Source of the DNA: Clostridia bacterium
Lineage (GTDB): Bacteria; Bacillota; Clostridia; Monoglobales; Monoglobaceae
Direction: 5' to 3'
Assembly: GCA_017397725.1 (NCBI GenBank)
Contig: JAFQIA010000028.1
Location: 124,001-188,000, forward strand
DNA length: 64,000 bases
In this document: one piece after another, positions 27,600-36,461 of the stretch
How the letters are laid out: every line of letters starts with the position of its first letter
Position numbering within the stretch: position 1 is the first letter of the stretch
Made by a program: the position numbers and the translations under genes
The notes under the pieces: model-generated
What the model saw: the letters and a program-made list of their open reading frames with translations, nothing else
What the model was told of the DNA's origin: nothing
Database searches by the model: none

Positions 27600-27632
27600 G
27601 AAAAAGCACTTGCAAATTGCAAGTGCTTTTTC
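27600..27632. terminator. Hairpin beside repeat copy B
   Basis: Perfect 13-bp stem (AAAAGCACTTGCA/TGCAAGTGCTTTT) with an AAT loop and T-rich end, directly adjoining the left edge of repeat copy B. Confidence 0.7.
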
Positions 27633-27866
27633 TGGCTCCTCCAGTTGGACTCGAACCACGTCCGTTTGCAACATCAATTCAATTGCGCCGTCAAGCGGCT
27701 TATTTCATTGTGTTGCGGCACCACCTCCGCGCTCCCTGTTTCGTCCACCGGACGCGGTCGCTGCTCGGTCCCCTGCGTCCGCAAGCGGCTCGCAGGTTCG
27801 TTGGTTCGGTTTCACCGAAAAGAAAATCACAAAGGGATACACATTTGTGTATCCCTTTGTGATTGG
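27633..27866. repeat. 234-bp direct repeat, copy B (abuts intact tRNA-Asn)
   Basis: Matches 22877-23110 at all but two positions by eye. Its first 24 bases (27633-27656) duplicate the 3' end of the tRNA-Asn at 27864-27887 exactly. A 231-bp cassette is therefore bounded by two copies of the tRNA 3' end, as left by integration at a tRNA attachment site. No integrase is present. Confidence 0.9.
27821..27863 (-). terminator. Terminator of tRNA-Asn
   Basis: Immediately after the tRNA CCA on the minus strand: 19-base arms AATCACAAAGGGATACACA and complement, then TTTTCTTTTC. It lies inside repeat copy B. Confidence 0.8.
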
Positions 27867-27939
27867 CTCCTCCAGTTGGACTCGAACAAAAGACCCTGAG
27901 GTTAACAGCCGCATGCTCTACCGACTGAGCTATAGAGGA
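27864..27939 (-). tRNA. tRNA-Asn (GTT)
   Basis: 76 nt including encoded CCA. Acceptor TCCTCTA pairs with TGGAGGA (one G-U or mismatch at the inner end). The D-arm is GCTCAGTCGGTAGAGC, the anticodon loop CTGTTAA has anticodon GTT, and the T-arm has GTTCGAGTCC. The anticodon stem has one C-T mismatch as read (TGCGG/CCTCA). It resembles other bacterial tRNA-Asn genes closely. The 3' half is duplicated at 27633 and 22877. Confidence 0.93.
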
Positions 27940-28040
27940 ATATGTATTTTAGCATATGTAAGTTACGAAAAAATATACCAGCTTCGCAACAAAAAATATA
28001 TTATACCAAATTCTTCAAAATGTCAACCCCTTTTTGAAAG

Positions 28041-28070
28041 AAAAAACGAACTTTTCAAAAGTTCGTTTCT
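28041..28070 (-). terminator. Terminator of pflB-pflA
   Basis: Stem AAACGAACTTTT with its complement GAAAAGTTCGTTT, followed on the minus strand by a T run. The hairpin overlaps the last codons and stop of pflA. Confidence 0.75.
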
Positions 28071-28783
28071 ATGAGTGCCTTATTTAATTTTTCCTGCCAC
28101 TGGGCAACCTTTTTTCTGTCCATTGCCGGAACCCCCTCCAACGGATAAGGCATCCCCATTGCCTCGTATTTCTTCACACCCATGGTGTGATAAGGCAAAA
28201 GCTCAATCTTTTTCACATTGGGGATTTGCTTTGCAGCCTCCCACAAATCCTGAATATACCCATCGTTATCATTGATTCCGGGGATAATCACCGCCCGCAG
28301 CCAGACATCCACCGGATGCTCTTTCAGCTGAGAAACAAAAAATTCATATCTTCCTATGGAAATTCCGGTTAATTCCCGATACTTTTCTTCATTGGTATGC
28401 TTGATATCCAGAAGCAGTAAATCCGCCAGATCCAAAATCTCACCGAAATCTCCCATACCACCGCCGGCAGTATCAATCGCCGTATGGATTCCCTCTGCCT
28501 TGCACAGCTGCAGCATTTCGGTCAAAAATTCTTTCTGCAACAAGGGTTCACCACCAGAAAAGGTCACCCCTCCCCCGCTACTTTCAAAATAAGGGCGAAA
28601 CCGCAGAATTTTGGCAAACAAATCCTTTGCCTCTACCTCTTCGCCCACTTGAAGTTTCCATGTGTCCGGATTGTGGCAATACTGGCAACGCATGGCACAG
28701 CCCTGCATAAAGACCACGCATCTTACACCGGGGCCGTCAACCATTCCCATGCTCTCGATGGAATGAATATATCCTTTTGCCAT
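28055..28783 (-). CDS. pflA: Pyruvate formate-lyase activating enzyme (radical SAM)
   Basis: 242 residues. It installs the glycyl radical on PflB. The radical SAM motif is C-X3-C-X2-C in GCAMRCQYCHN near residue 30, preceded by the activase signature GPGVRCVVFMQG; FSGGEPLLQ follows. The start at 28783 (MAKGYIHSIESMGMVDG) has AAGGAGTGG upstream; the frame open to 28882 lacks family similarity. It lies 61 bases downstream of pflB, as usual. Confidence 0.96.
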   Translation of the reverse strand: MAKGYIHSIESMGMVDGPGVRCVVFMQGCAMRCQYCHNPDTWKLQVGEEVEAKDLFAKILRFRPYFESSGGGVTFSGGEPLLQKEFLTEMLQLCKAEGIHTAIDTAGGGMGDFGEILDLADLLLLDIKHTNEEKYRELTGISIGRYEFFVSQLKEHPVDVWLRAVIIPGINDNDGYIQDLWEAAKQIPNVKKIELLPYHTMGVKKYEAMGMPYPLEGVPAMDRKKVAQWQEKLNKALIETNF

Positions 28784-28844
28784 CTCGCCACTCCTTTCTT
28801 TATTTATCGCGAAAAGGGCACCCCAGATGAGATACCCTTTTCTT

Positions 28845-31079
28845 TTAGATACTTTCGTGCATCGTACGGCTGATAACCTCAAGCTGCTGTTCCTTGGTCA
28901 GCCGGTTAAAGTGTACGGCATAGCCGGAAATCCGAATGGTCAAGGTCGGATATTTTTCCGGATGTTCCATCGCATCCACCAGCGTCTCACGGCTGAGCAC
29001 ATTGACATTCAAATGAAATGCCTTTTGCTTGAAATAGCCATCCAGCAGTGCAACCAAGTTAGAAACACGGGTTTCCCGCTCCTTGCCCAATGCATCCGGT
29101 GTGATGGAGAAGGTATTGGAAATACCATCCTGACAACATCCCGCATAGGGAATCTTGGCAACCGAATTGAGGGATGCAAGCGCACCGCTGGCATCTCTGC
29201 CGTGCATGGGGTTGGCACCCGGTGCGAGGGGCTCGCCCACCTTTCTTCCATCGGGGGTGGTTCCGGTCTTTTTGCCATAAACCACATTGGAGGTAATGGT
29301 AAGCACCGAAAGGGTATGTTCCGCATCTCGATAGGTAGCATGCTTTTTCAGTTCCGAAGAGAACTTTTGCACTACCTCAACTGCCAGCTTGTCCACCCTG
29401 TCATCGTCATTTCCGTATTTGGGGAAGTCGCCCTCCACCTCAAAATCCACAGTAATGCCTTCCTCGTTGCGAATCGGCGTTACCTTGGCATACTTGATGG
29501 CAGACAGAGAATCGGCAACCACCGAAAGCCCCGCAATACCAAACGCCATAAACCGCTTTACCTCAGTATCGTGAAGTGCCATCTGTCCCGCTTCATAGGC
29601 ATATTTGTCATGCATATAATGAATGGTGTTCATGGTGCTGACATAGAGTGCCGCCACCTCTTCAATACATCTATCAAAGGCAGCTTTGACCTTGTCATAA
29701 TCCAACACACCATCCGGCATAGGCTCCGTGTTTTCCAGAACCTTGATGCCCTTTTTCTCATCATAGCCGTCATTGAGCGACATCAACAGGGTCTTGGCAA
29801 GATTTACTCTTGCACCAAAGAACTGCATCCGCTTGCCCAGTTCCATCGAGGATACACAACAAGCGATTGCGTAATCATCCCCATAGAGGGGCCGCATCTC
29901 GTCATCGCTCTCGTACTGCAACGAATCGGTGGCAATGCTCATCTTTGCACAGTATTTTTTGAACGCATCCGGAAGCTGCACGCTCCAGAGCACCGTCATA
30001 TTGGGTTCCGGCGCAGGATCCAGATTGGTCAGGGTATGCAAAAAACGGAACGAAGACTTGGTCACCTGGGTTCTGCCATCTTCGCCCATACCGCCAATGG
30101 ATTCGGTCACCCAAGTGGGGTCACCGGAGAAAAGCTCATTATATTCCGGCGTACGCAGATGCCGTACCATACGGAGTTTGAGCACCAGATGATCAATCAG
30201 CTCCTGTGCGCCTGCCTCATCCAAAATACCGTTTTTCATATCACGGGTGATATAAATATCAAAAAAGGTAGAATTTCTGCCAAAGGACATTGCCGCCCCG
30301 TTGTTCTCCTTGATGGCTGCCAGATATCCAAAGTAAGTAAACTGAATTGCCTCTTTGGCATTGGTTGCCGGCTGAGAAATATCCACTCCATAGCGAAGTG
30401 CCATATTCTTCATCTGACCCAGCGCACGAATCTGCATCCGCAGCTCTTCCCGCATCCGAATCACATCTTCACTTGCGGGGAGGCTTGCATACTTTTCAAA
30501 ATCCGCTTCCTTTTGCTGAACCAAAAAATCAATACCATAAAGCGCAATCCGACGATAATCGCCGATGATTCTTCCTCTGCCATAGGCATCCGGAAGACCG
30601 GTCATCAATCCCACACTGCGGGCTCTCCGCATTGCCGGTGTATACGCATCAAAGACCCCATCGTTATGGGTCTTTCTGAATTCCTTGAAATGAATCTTTC
30701 TTGCCTCGTCCATTTCATAGCCATATGCCGATAAGGACTGTTCCACCATCCGCATACCGCCATAAGGGTTGATCATCCGCTTAAAAGGCGCATCGGTCTG
30801 GAGGCCGACAATCTCTTCATTCTCCTTATCCAGATAACCGGGTTCAAAATTATCAATGCCGGAAACCCGATAGGTTTCCACGTCCAGAACCCCTTGTTTC
30901 ATCTCCTGGAGCAACAGTTCCTTGAACTTTGCATAGAGCTTTTTTGTCTTTTCCGTTGGAGGCGCCAAAAAGTCCTCATTGCCTTCATAAGGGGTATAGT
31001 TTTTCTGAATAAAATCCTTTACGTCAACGCTTTCCATCCACCGTCCAGACCGAAAGCCATTCCATGCCTCAAAATTCAT
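28845..31079 (-). CDS. pflB: Formate C-acetyltransferase (pyruvate formate-lyase)
   Basis: 744-residue glycyl-radical enzyme converting pyruvate and CoA to acetyl-CoA and formate under anaerobic conditions. It shows the adjacent active-site cysteines in [21 protein letters not shown] and the C-terminal glycyl radical site in [13 protein letters not shown]. The ATG at 31079 ([15 protein letters not shown]) has AAGGAGTG upstream. The frame open to 31136 crosses the promoter leader and is rejected. Operon with pflA. Formate made here can feed Fhs (59944-61620). Confidence 0.98.
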   Translation of the reverse strand: MNFEAWNGFRSGRWMESVDVKDFIQKNYTPYEGNEDFLAPPTEKTKKLYAKFKELLLQEMKQGVLDVETYRVSGIDNFEPGYLDKENEEIVGLQTDAPFKRMINPYGGMRMVEQSLSAYGYEMDEARKIHFKEFRKTHNDGVFDAYTPAMRRARSVGLMTGLPDAYGRGRIIGDYRRIALYGIDFLVQQKEADFEKYASLPASEDVIRMREELRMQIRALGQMKNMALRYGVDISQPATNAKEAIQFTYFGYLAAIKENNGAAMSFGRNSTFFDIYITRDMKNGILDEAGAQELIDHLVLKLRMVRHLRTPEYNELFSGDPTWVTESIGGMGEDGRTQVTKSSFRFLHTLTNLDPAPEPNMTVLWSVQLPDAFKKYCAKMSIATDSLQYESDDEMRPLYGDDYAIACCVSSMELGKRMQFFGARVNLAKTLLMSLNDGYDEKKGIKVLENTEPMPDGVLDYDKVKAAFDRCIEEVAALYVSTMNTIHYMHDKYAYEAGQMALHDTEVKRFMAFGIAGLSVVADSLSAIKYAKVTPIRNEEGITVDFEVEGDFPKYGNDDDRVDKLAVEVVQKFSSELKKHATYRDAEHTLSVLTITSNVVYGKKTGTTPDGRKVGEPLAPGANPMHGRDASGALASLNSVAKIPYAGCCQDGISNTFSITPDALGKERETRVSNLVALLDGYFKQKAFHLNVNVLSRETLVDAMEHPEKYPTLTIRISGYAVHFNRLTKEQQLEVISRTMHESI

Positions 31080-31117
31080 CAATCCACACTCCTTGCCAGT
31101 TGATTTATAGTCAAACC

Positions 31118-31129
31118 ACAACATGTTGT
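31118..31129. promoter_or_regulatory. Possible operator in the pflB leader
   Basis: Perfect 12-bp palindrome ACAACATGTTGT between the predicted transcription start and the pflB ATG. It is placed where a repressor could block elongation, but it does not match the Rex or Fnr consensus well. Confidence 0.35.
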
Positions 31130-31146
31130 TTTTCAACTACCATTCT

Positions 31147-31175
31147 ATCATAACAGAACCTTAGAAAAAATGCAA
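31147..31175 (-). promoter_or_regulatory. Promoter of pflB-pflA
   Basis: TTGCAT (31175-31170), 17-base spacer, TATGAT (31152-31147) on the minus strand, giving a leader of about 60 nt. Confidence 0.6.
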
Positions 31176-31239
31176 CAACAATTTCTATTCTTTTTTTCCT
31201 TATTTTTTATGCGTTTTGCCGATAGGCACCACCTTTGGA

Positions 31240-31268
31240 TTGACATTCCCCGCCCTGTATTGTAAAAT
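31240..31268 (+). promoter_or_regulatory. Promoter of the acyltransferase gene
   Basis: TTGACA (31240-31245), 17-base spacer, TAAAAT (31263-31268), about 30 bases before the ATG. Confidence 0.65.
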
Positions 31269-31300
31269 AGAGGAAATGATAAACAGAAAGGAATTTGACT

Positions 31301-32389
31301 ATGAAGCGTAAAATCACGGAAATGTCCGTCTTTGAATTTTTTCTGTGTATGTTTGTGATTCTCATTCATCTGCTTTCGGAGGGCGTTGATGCGCTTCCAA
31401 AGTGGAGCTTTTGGTCTGTTCTTTTTGCGTCCCTGACACGGCTTGCCACCTTTGCAGTTCCCGGCTTTGTGTTCACCAGTGCCGTCAAGCTGTTCTACAA
31501 ATACGGCGATACCCCGCAATTTTCCTATCACAAATTTTTGTGGGGGCGTTGCCGCAAGATTGTTTTTCCCTATATCCTTGCAACCTTGATTTATTATGCC
31601 GTTTTCGTCTGGATGCTCGGCATCTATCGTTTTGATTTGGGAGATCTCTTGGGCTTCCTGATCAGCGGAAATCTATCGGCACAATTTTACTTTGTCATAT
31701 TGATTACTCAGTTCTATCTGTTGATGCCCATCTGGCTCGCCTTCAGTCATAACAAAAGCAAAGTTTTTGCGGCGACTCTTCTGCTGGCATCCTTACTCAT
31801 CACCATTTTCTTTCGAATGTCTTTCCCACACACGGCAAGCATTGCAAAGATTTTCCCGTCCTACTTGATTTTCTGGGTGACAGGAATTTATGCAGGTCTT
31901 CACTATGAGGAATTTTCCGAGCAAATTTCCAAACACAAACCCCTTATTTACATTGGCTGGCTCTGCCTGGCGGTTGCCCATTGCATTCTCTCCTATATGC
32001 AGTTTGGCGGACTGATTGCTTACCGCTTTGCCCCGATGATCGTGGTGTTGTTCTGCTTTTTCTCGATTTTCGGTTTTTATTCCTACGCCAAGGAGCTTAC
32101 CATTTCCTTAGAACGGCGTGGAAAAGGCCTGCTTACCAGTATCTCGCAGGCCTCCTATGACATCTATTTGATTCATTGTTTGATTATCATTGTTCTCTAT
32201 CGGATTCTTGCCGAGATGGAAATCGACCATATTCTGGCTCGTTTCGGCATTGCCTTTGTGGTAACCTACGGTCTATCCATTATCTTTTGTGTGCTCAAGG
32301 CAACCCTGTTTACCAACCTGAAAGCCAAGCGGTTGCGCGCCTCAGCAACAAGAGCCCGCAAGATGGCCCGTAGAAAACGCTATCTGTAA
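31301..32389 (+). CDS. Acyltransferase family membrane protein (Acyltransf_3 type)
   Basis: 362 residues with about ten predicted membrane helices, starting FEFFLCMFVILIHLLSEG. That opening histidine-containing segment is typical of the acyltransferase_3 family, which O-acylates sugars or cell-wall polymers; substrate unknown. The ATG at 31301 has AAAGGA upstream; an in-frame TTG two codons earlier is less likely. The last 48 bases overlap the 3' end of the convergent flavoprotein gene, and the basic C-terminal tail (ARKMARRKRYL) comes from the overlap. Confidence 0.85.
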   Translation: MKRKITEMSVFEFFLCMFVILIHLLSEGVDALPKWSFWSVLFASLTRLATFAVPGFVFTSAVKLFYKYGDTPQFSYHKFLWGRCRKIVFPYILATLIYYAVFVWMLGIYRFDLGDLLGFLISGNLSAQFYFVILITQFYLLMPIWLAFSHNKSKVFAATLLLASLLITIFFRMSFPHTASIAKIFPSYLIFWVTGIYAGLHYEEFSEQISKHKPLIYIGWLCLAVAHCILSYMQFGGLIAYRFAPMIVVLFCFFSIFGFYSYAKELTISLERRGKGLLTSISQASYDIYLIHCLIIIVLYRILAEMEIDHILARFGIAFVVTYGLSIIFCVLKATLFTNLKAKRLRASATRARKMARRKRYL

Positions 32390-33571
32390 ATTGAATCCAC
32401 CGGTATAGGCATCCACATCCAGAATCTCTCCGGCAAAGTAAAGACCGGAAATCAGTTTGGATTCCATGGTCGAGGGATTGACCTCCTTGACGCTGACTCC
32501 GCCGGATGTGATAATCGCCTGTTCAATCGGGCAGAATCCGGTAATGTGAAATTCCAGATTTTTTAAGATTTTCCCAAGTAAGCTCCGTTCCTCTTTGGTG
32601 ACGGAGTTTACTTTTTTATAAGGGTCAATTCCGCTGATGGCAATCACCTCCGGAATCAAACGAATGGGTAAAAGTGCACCCAAGCTGTTCCGAAAATCCC
32701 GATTCAGGTTTTTCTGGAAATCCCGCAAAATCCGCTCATCCAACTGCTTTTCATCCAGCGCCGGCTTTAAGTCCAGTACCAGTCGATATTCTTCCTTGCC
32801 CATATTACGCATATGGGCACTGGCACTCAGCACCGTAGGTCCGGTCAGTCCAAAGTGTGCAAACATCATCTCGCCAAAGTCGGCGTAAACCTTTTTCCCT
32901 CTTCCATCCAGAACAGTAAGTGCAACATTTTTTAAGGAAAGTCCCGCAAGCGCAGAAACCCAATCCTCCTCCACCTCTAAAGGCACCAAGGAGGGACGGA
33001 TGTCAGTAATGGTATGACCAAAATTTTCCGCAAAGGTATAGCCGTCACCGGTGGAACCGGTTTTCTGGTAAGAAAGTCCTCCGGTTGCCAGAATCACACG
33101 ATCGGCAAAAATCTTGCCACGCTTTTCGGTGAGAACCCCGCAAACAGCACCATCCTCCGCCAGAATATCATCCACTCGGTCGCAAATCAGTTCCACATTG
33201 TTTTGAATGAGAAATTGACGCATCGCCGTCACAATATCCTGACTTTTGTCCGAAACAGGGAAGACCCGCTCTCCCCGTTCTACCTTGAGCGGAACGCCTA
33301 AGGATTCAAAAAACGCCATGGTCTGTTGATTGGTAAAACCATAAAAGGCGCTATACAAAAAGGAGCCGTTGGTGGGAACATTCTGAATCAAATCCTGCAC
33401 ATCCTCACAGGCATTGGTCACATTGCAACGGCCTTTTCCTGTAATCATCAGCTTTTTGCCCAGCATCTTATTCTGTTCTATCAGTTTGACCTTATGTCCC
33501 CGCTGGGCTGCAACACCTGCCGCCATCATTCCGGCAGGACCGCCGCCAATGACAATCACCTGCTTACTCAT
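32342..33571 (-). CDS. HI0933/YhiN-type NAD(P)/FAD-dependent oxidoreductase
   Basis: 409-residue flavoprotein. The N-terminal dinucleotide-binding motif is GGGPAGMMAAGVAAQRG, followed by the family stretch GKKLMITGKGRCNVTNAC. ATGGLSYQKTGSTGDGY lies in the middle, with a C-terminal GGFNLQIAFSTGHLAG FAD segment. The reaction in this family is not settled (bile-acid dehydrogenase BaiN is one relative). It is convergent with the acyltransferase gene. Confidence 0.9.
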   Translation of the reverse strand: MSKQVIVIGGGPAGMMAAGVAAQRGHKVKLIEQNKMLGKKLMITGKGRCNVTNACEDVQDLIQNVPTNGSFLYSAFYGFTNQQTMAFFESLGVPLKVERGERVFPVSDKSQDIVTAMRQFLIQNNVELICDRVDDILAEDGAVCGVLTEKRGKIFADRVILATGGLSYQKTGSTGDGYTFAENFGHTITDIRPSLVPLEVEEDWVSALAGLSLKNVALTVLDGRGKKVYADFGEMMFAHFGLTGPTVLSASAHMRNMGKEEYRLVLDLKPALDEKQLDERILRDFQKNLNRDFRNSLGALLPIRLIPEVIAISGIDPYKKVNSVTKEERSLLGKILKNLEFHITGFCPIEQAIITSGGVSVKEVNPSTMESKLISGLYFAGEILDVDAYTGGFNLQIAFSTGHLAGSCC

Positions 33572-33592
33572 CCAATCACCTCAAATCTGCAG

Positions 33593-33618
33593 AAAGGACA
33601 ACCGTTTGGTTGTCCTTT
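33593..33618. terminator. Hairpin downstream of galK
   Basis: Perfect 11-bp stem (AAAGGACAACC/GGTTGTCCTTT) with a GTTT loop. The following T tract is short, so it may be a weak terminator for galT-galK. Confidence 0.55.
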
Positions 33619-33626
33619 GTCTTTAT

Positions 33627-34814
33627 TTAGCAAATTTCTCTTCCGCCGTTGCCAATTTCAGTCACATAGAAGGATGCTTCATGGCCGAATTTATCAAGAT
33701 ATGCCTTGCCAACGGTTTCAATATAGGTATCGATGGCATCATCCTTGATGATGGCAACAGTACAACCGCCAAAGCCGGCACCGGTCATGCGAATTCCCAG
33801 CACGCCATCGATTTTTCTGCCCTCCGCTACCACAAAATCAAGCTCCGGACAGGTTACTTCATAATCATACTGCAAGGAATCGTGAGAACCATTCATAAAT
33901 GCGCCAAACGCCGCAATGTCATTGGCTTTCATTGCCGCTGCACTCTGGCGTACACGGTCACATTCATAAACCACGTGCTTGATTCTCTTTCTGGTAACTT
34001 CATTCTCAATCAGCATTTTATGTTCTTCAAACTGCTCCTTGGTCACATCCGAGAGCTGTTCAATGTTGGGAAGTGCCGCCTTCAAGGCGTTCAGTCCCTC
34101 TTCACACTCACCTCTGCGCTCATTGTACTTGGAACTGCCAAGAGAATGCTTCACATTGGTATTGGTCAGCACAATTTTGCTTCCCTCCAGTTTCAGGGGA
34201 AGATGCTCATATTCCAAGGTTGCACAGTTGAGGTAAACCGCGTGGTCCGCCTTACCCATTGCGGATGCAAACTGGTCCATAATACCGCATTTTACCCCGA
34301 TGAAGTTGTGCTCTGCTTTTTGAGAAATCAACGCCATCTCAATCATATCGATTTCTTTTTCTATCCCTGCCTTTTCATTGGCAAAGGTTGCAAGACAAAG
34401 TGCGGTGGAAACCTCAATCGCCGCCGAGGAAGAAAGTCCGCCGCCGTGAGGCACGGTATCATCATAGAGCAAGTCGCAACCGCCTACCCCGTAGCCTGCC
34501 GCAATCAACTCCAGCGCAACGCCAAGCTGATAGTCTCCCCATTTCAGTTTGCCTTTCAGCTCCTCCATCTCAGAAATCTTGGTTTCAACCAGAATATCCA
34601 AATCGGTCGCCTTTAAGCGGATGATGTCATCCTCTCTCTTTCTGGCAACCAAGGTGGTCTGCATAGTAAGTGCCGCAGGCAAAACGCAACCGCCGCAATA
34701 GTCAATATGCTCGCCAATCAGGTTCACACGGCCGGGGGATGCAAATACCCGCAATTCTCCACCGTTATCTCCAAAGGTTTCAAGGAATAATTGTTTCATT
34801 TCTGTGATTTCCAT
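33627..34814 (-). CDS. galK: Galactokinase
   Basis: 395-residue GHMP kinase phosphorylating galactose to galactose-1-phosphate. It has the N-terminal galactokinase signature GRVNLIGEHIDYCGG, the ATP loop PHGGGLSSSAAIEVS and the C-terminal GAGFGGCTVAI. The gene follows galT by 15 bases (AGGAGG site before ATG). No galE is in the window. Phosphoglucomutase at 55517-57238 would complete flow to glucose-6-phosphate. Confidence 0.97.
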   Translation of the reverse strand: MEITEMKQLFLETFGDNGGELRVFASPGRVNLIGEHIDYCGGCVLPAALTMQTTLVARKREDDIIRLKATDLDILVETKISEMEELKGKLKWGDYQLGVALELIAAGYGVGGCDLLYDDTVPHGGGLSSSAAIEVSTALCLATFANEKAGIEKEIDMIEMALISQKAEHNFIGVKCGIMDQFASAMGKADHAVYLNCATLEYEHLPLKLEGSKIVLTNTNVKHSLGSSKYNERRGECEEGLNALKAALPNIEQLSDVTKEQFEEHKMLIENEVTRKRIKHVVYECDRVRQSAAAMKANDIAAFGAFMNGSHDSLQYDYEVTCPELDFVVAEGRKIDGVLGIRMTGAGFGGCTVAIIKDDAIDTYIETVGKAYLDKFGHEASFYVTEIGNGGREIC

Positions 34815-34829
34815 AATTAAACTTCCTCC

Positions 34830-36326
34830 TTAAATTTGTTCAACAAAACGGTCAAATGCCGCCATTCCCTCTGCATCCCGACGGTAAACCCCCGCATGCT
34901 CCAGAACAGTTGCAAATACCTTACCTACTTCTGCCCGCAAAATTTCCTGTACATTCTCTTTGTTTAATTCGGGATACGCTTTCTTGATTGCTTCTGCCCA
35001 ATCCTTGTGGGAGGCAGTTTTTTCATTCAAGCCCATATCCGCACCGCTGACCAAGGCATCGGCAACTGCATCTAATTCTTCCACCAGACGGGAGGGAAGC
35101 ACCGCAAGGCCCATAACCTCAATCAAGCCGATGTTCTCCTTTTTGATGTGATGCAGCTCTGCGTGAGGATGATACACCCCAAGAGGATGCTCCTCGGTGG
35201 TGATATTGTTTCTCAATACCAAATCCATCACAAATTCGCCATTTTCCATTGCTGCAATGGGAGTAATGGTGTTGTGAGGCTCCCCATCGGTTTCGGCGTA
35301 GATAAAAGCACTTTCATCAGTATAGGCTCTCCAGCTCTTCAAAATCCGGTCAGAAAGTTCCACGATTTGTTCTTCATCGCTGCCCTTTAACCGAAGCACC
35401 GACATAGGCCATTTCACACGGCTGACAGACACATCCTCAAAGCCGGGAATGGTGTAAAACTTTTCACTCTCTGCTTTCTGCATTGCAAAGCGGTGGTTGC
35501 CACCCTGAAAATGCTCATGAGAGAGAATGGAACCACCCACAATGGGCAAATCCGCATTGGAACCAATGATGTAATGAGGGAAATTCTTCACAAAGCTCAA
35601 AAGCTTGGAAAACGCACTTTTATCAATCACCATGGGCAGATGCTCTTGATTAAACACGATACAATGTTCGTTGTAATACACATAGGGAGAATACTGAAAT
35701 CCCCATTTTTGTCCGCAGATATCAATGGGAATAATCCGGTGATTCTGTCTGGCAGGGTGATTCACTCTTCCGCCATAGCCCTCGTTCTCTACGCAAAGCT
35801 GACATTTGGGGTAAGAAGACTGCTTTTGCAGTTTTGCCGCCGCAATCGCTTTGGGGTCTTTCTCCGGTTTGGAGCGATTAATGGTGATTTCCATCTCGCC
35901 GTAGGCGGATTCGGATAACCATTTGATATCTTTTTGGATTCTTCCTCTGCGTATGTAGTTGTTGTCCTGAGACAGCTTGTAGAAATAATCCGTCGCCGCC
36001 TTGGGGGACTCCTGATAAAGTTCTCTGAACTTTTGAATCACTGTGGAGGGAAACGGGGTCAGGGTTTCCATGATCTCGGTATCAAAGATATCCCGATACA
36101 CCACGCTGTTGTTTTCCAGCATCCCGTTTTCTGCCGCATAGTCGGTGATGGCAGTCAGAATCTCATCCAGTTCTTCCGCACCAGAACATTCCGCGCCGGT
36201 TTCTTCATAACTATCCAAGTGTAACTTGGTCAAAAGCCGGTTTCTCACATAAAATCTATCCGCATCATCTATCAATCCGGTCAACACGCCGTAAGATACC
36301 AGCTTGTCAATTGCTTCATAAATCAT
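34830..36326 (-). CDS. galT: UDP-glucose-hexose-1-phosphate uridylyltransferase, class II (Bacillota type)
   Basis: 498 residues, the length of the Gram-positive GalT class rather than the 350-residue E. coli type. Conserved stretches include PKCQLCVENEGYGGR, GGSILSHEHFQGGNHRF (catalytic HxH-like site) and EEHPLGVYHPHAELHHIKK. The ATG at 36326 has AGAGGAG upstream; the frame open to 36356 lacks support. First gene of galT-galK. Confidence 0.96.
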   Translation of the reverse strand: MIYEAIDKLVSYGVLTGLIDDADRFYVRNRLLTKLHLDSYEETGAECSGAEELDEILTAITDYAAENGMLENNSVVYRDIFDTEIMETLTPFPSTVIQKFRELYQESPKAATDYFYKLSQDNNYIRRGRIQKDIKWLSESAYGEMEITINRSKPEKDPKAIAAAKLQKQSSYPKCQLCVENEGYGGRVNHPARQNHRIIPIDICGQKWGFQYSPYVYYNEHCIVFNQEHLPMVIDKSAFSKLLSFVKNFPHYIIGSNADLPIVGGSILSHEHFQGGNHRFAMQKAESEKFYTIPGFEDVSVSRVKWPMSVLRLKGSDEEQIVELSDRILKSWRAYTDESAFIYAETDGEPHNTITPIAAMENGEFVMDLVLRNNITTEEHPLGVYHPHAELHHIKKENIGLIEVMGLAVLPSRLVEELDAVADALVSGADMGLNEKTASHKDWAEAIKKAYPELNKENVQEILRAEVGKVFATVLEHAGVYRRDAEGMAAFDRFVEQI

Positions 36327-36382
36327 TGTATTACTCCTCTTGCCAAAACTGTCCACAAAAAGACAGTATTTTATCGTTTTTA

Positions 36383-36411
36383 TTTTACAATATTTACCCC
36401 CCTCTTGTCAA
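36383..36411 (-). promoter_or_regulatory. Likely promoter of galT-galK
   Basis: TTGACA at 36411-36406 on the minus strand, with an AT-rich but poorly matching -10 region (TGTAAA/GTAAAA) 16-17 bases downstream, 60 bases before galT. Confidence 0.4.
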
Positions 36412-36434
36412 TGCAAAATCCCCAATTTCCAAAG

Positions 36435-36461
36435 AAAAGGCTGTCCTACGGACAGCCTTTT
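36435..36461 (-). terminator. Terminator of the recD2-recR-rlmD cluster
   Basis: Stem AAAAGGCTGTCC/GGACAGCCTTTT with a three-base loop. It overlaps the rlmD stop codon and is followed on the minus strand by a T-rich tract. Confidence 0.75.

Noticed and set aside
27633-27710. A second tRNA gene at the left end of repeat copy B
   Set aside because: Only the last 24 bases match tRNA-Asn. There is no pairing acceptor strand, D-arm or anticodon arm upstream on the minus strand.
20350-27939. A full integrative element or prophage next to tRNA-Asn
   Set aside because: No integrase, relaxase, replication or phage structural gene is present in this window; only att-like repeats and metabolic cargo are seen.
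31080-31136. N-terminal extension of PflB by 19 residues
   Set aside because: It lies in the promoter leader, has no ribosome site, and family members start at the MNFEAW position.
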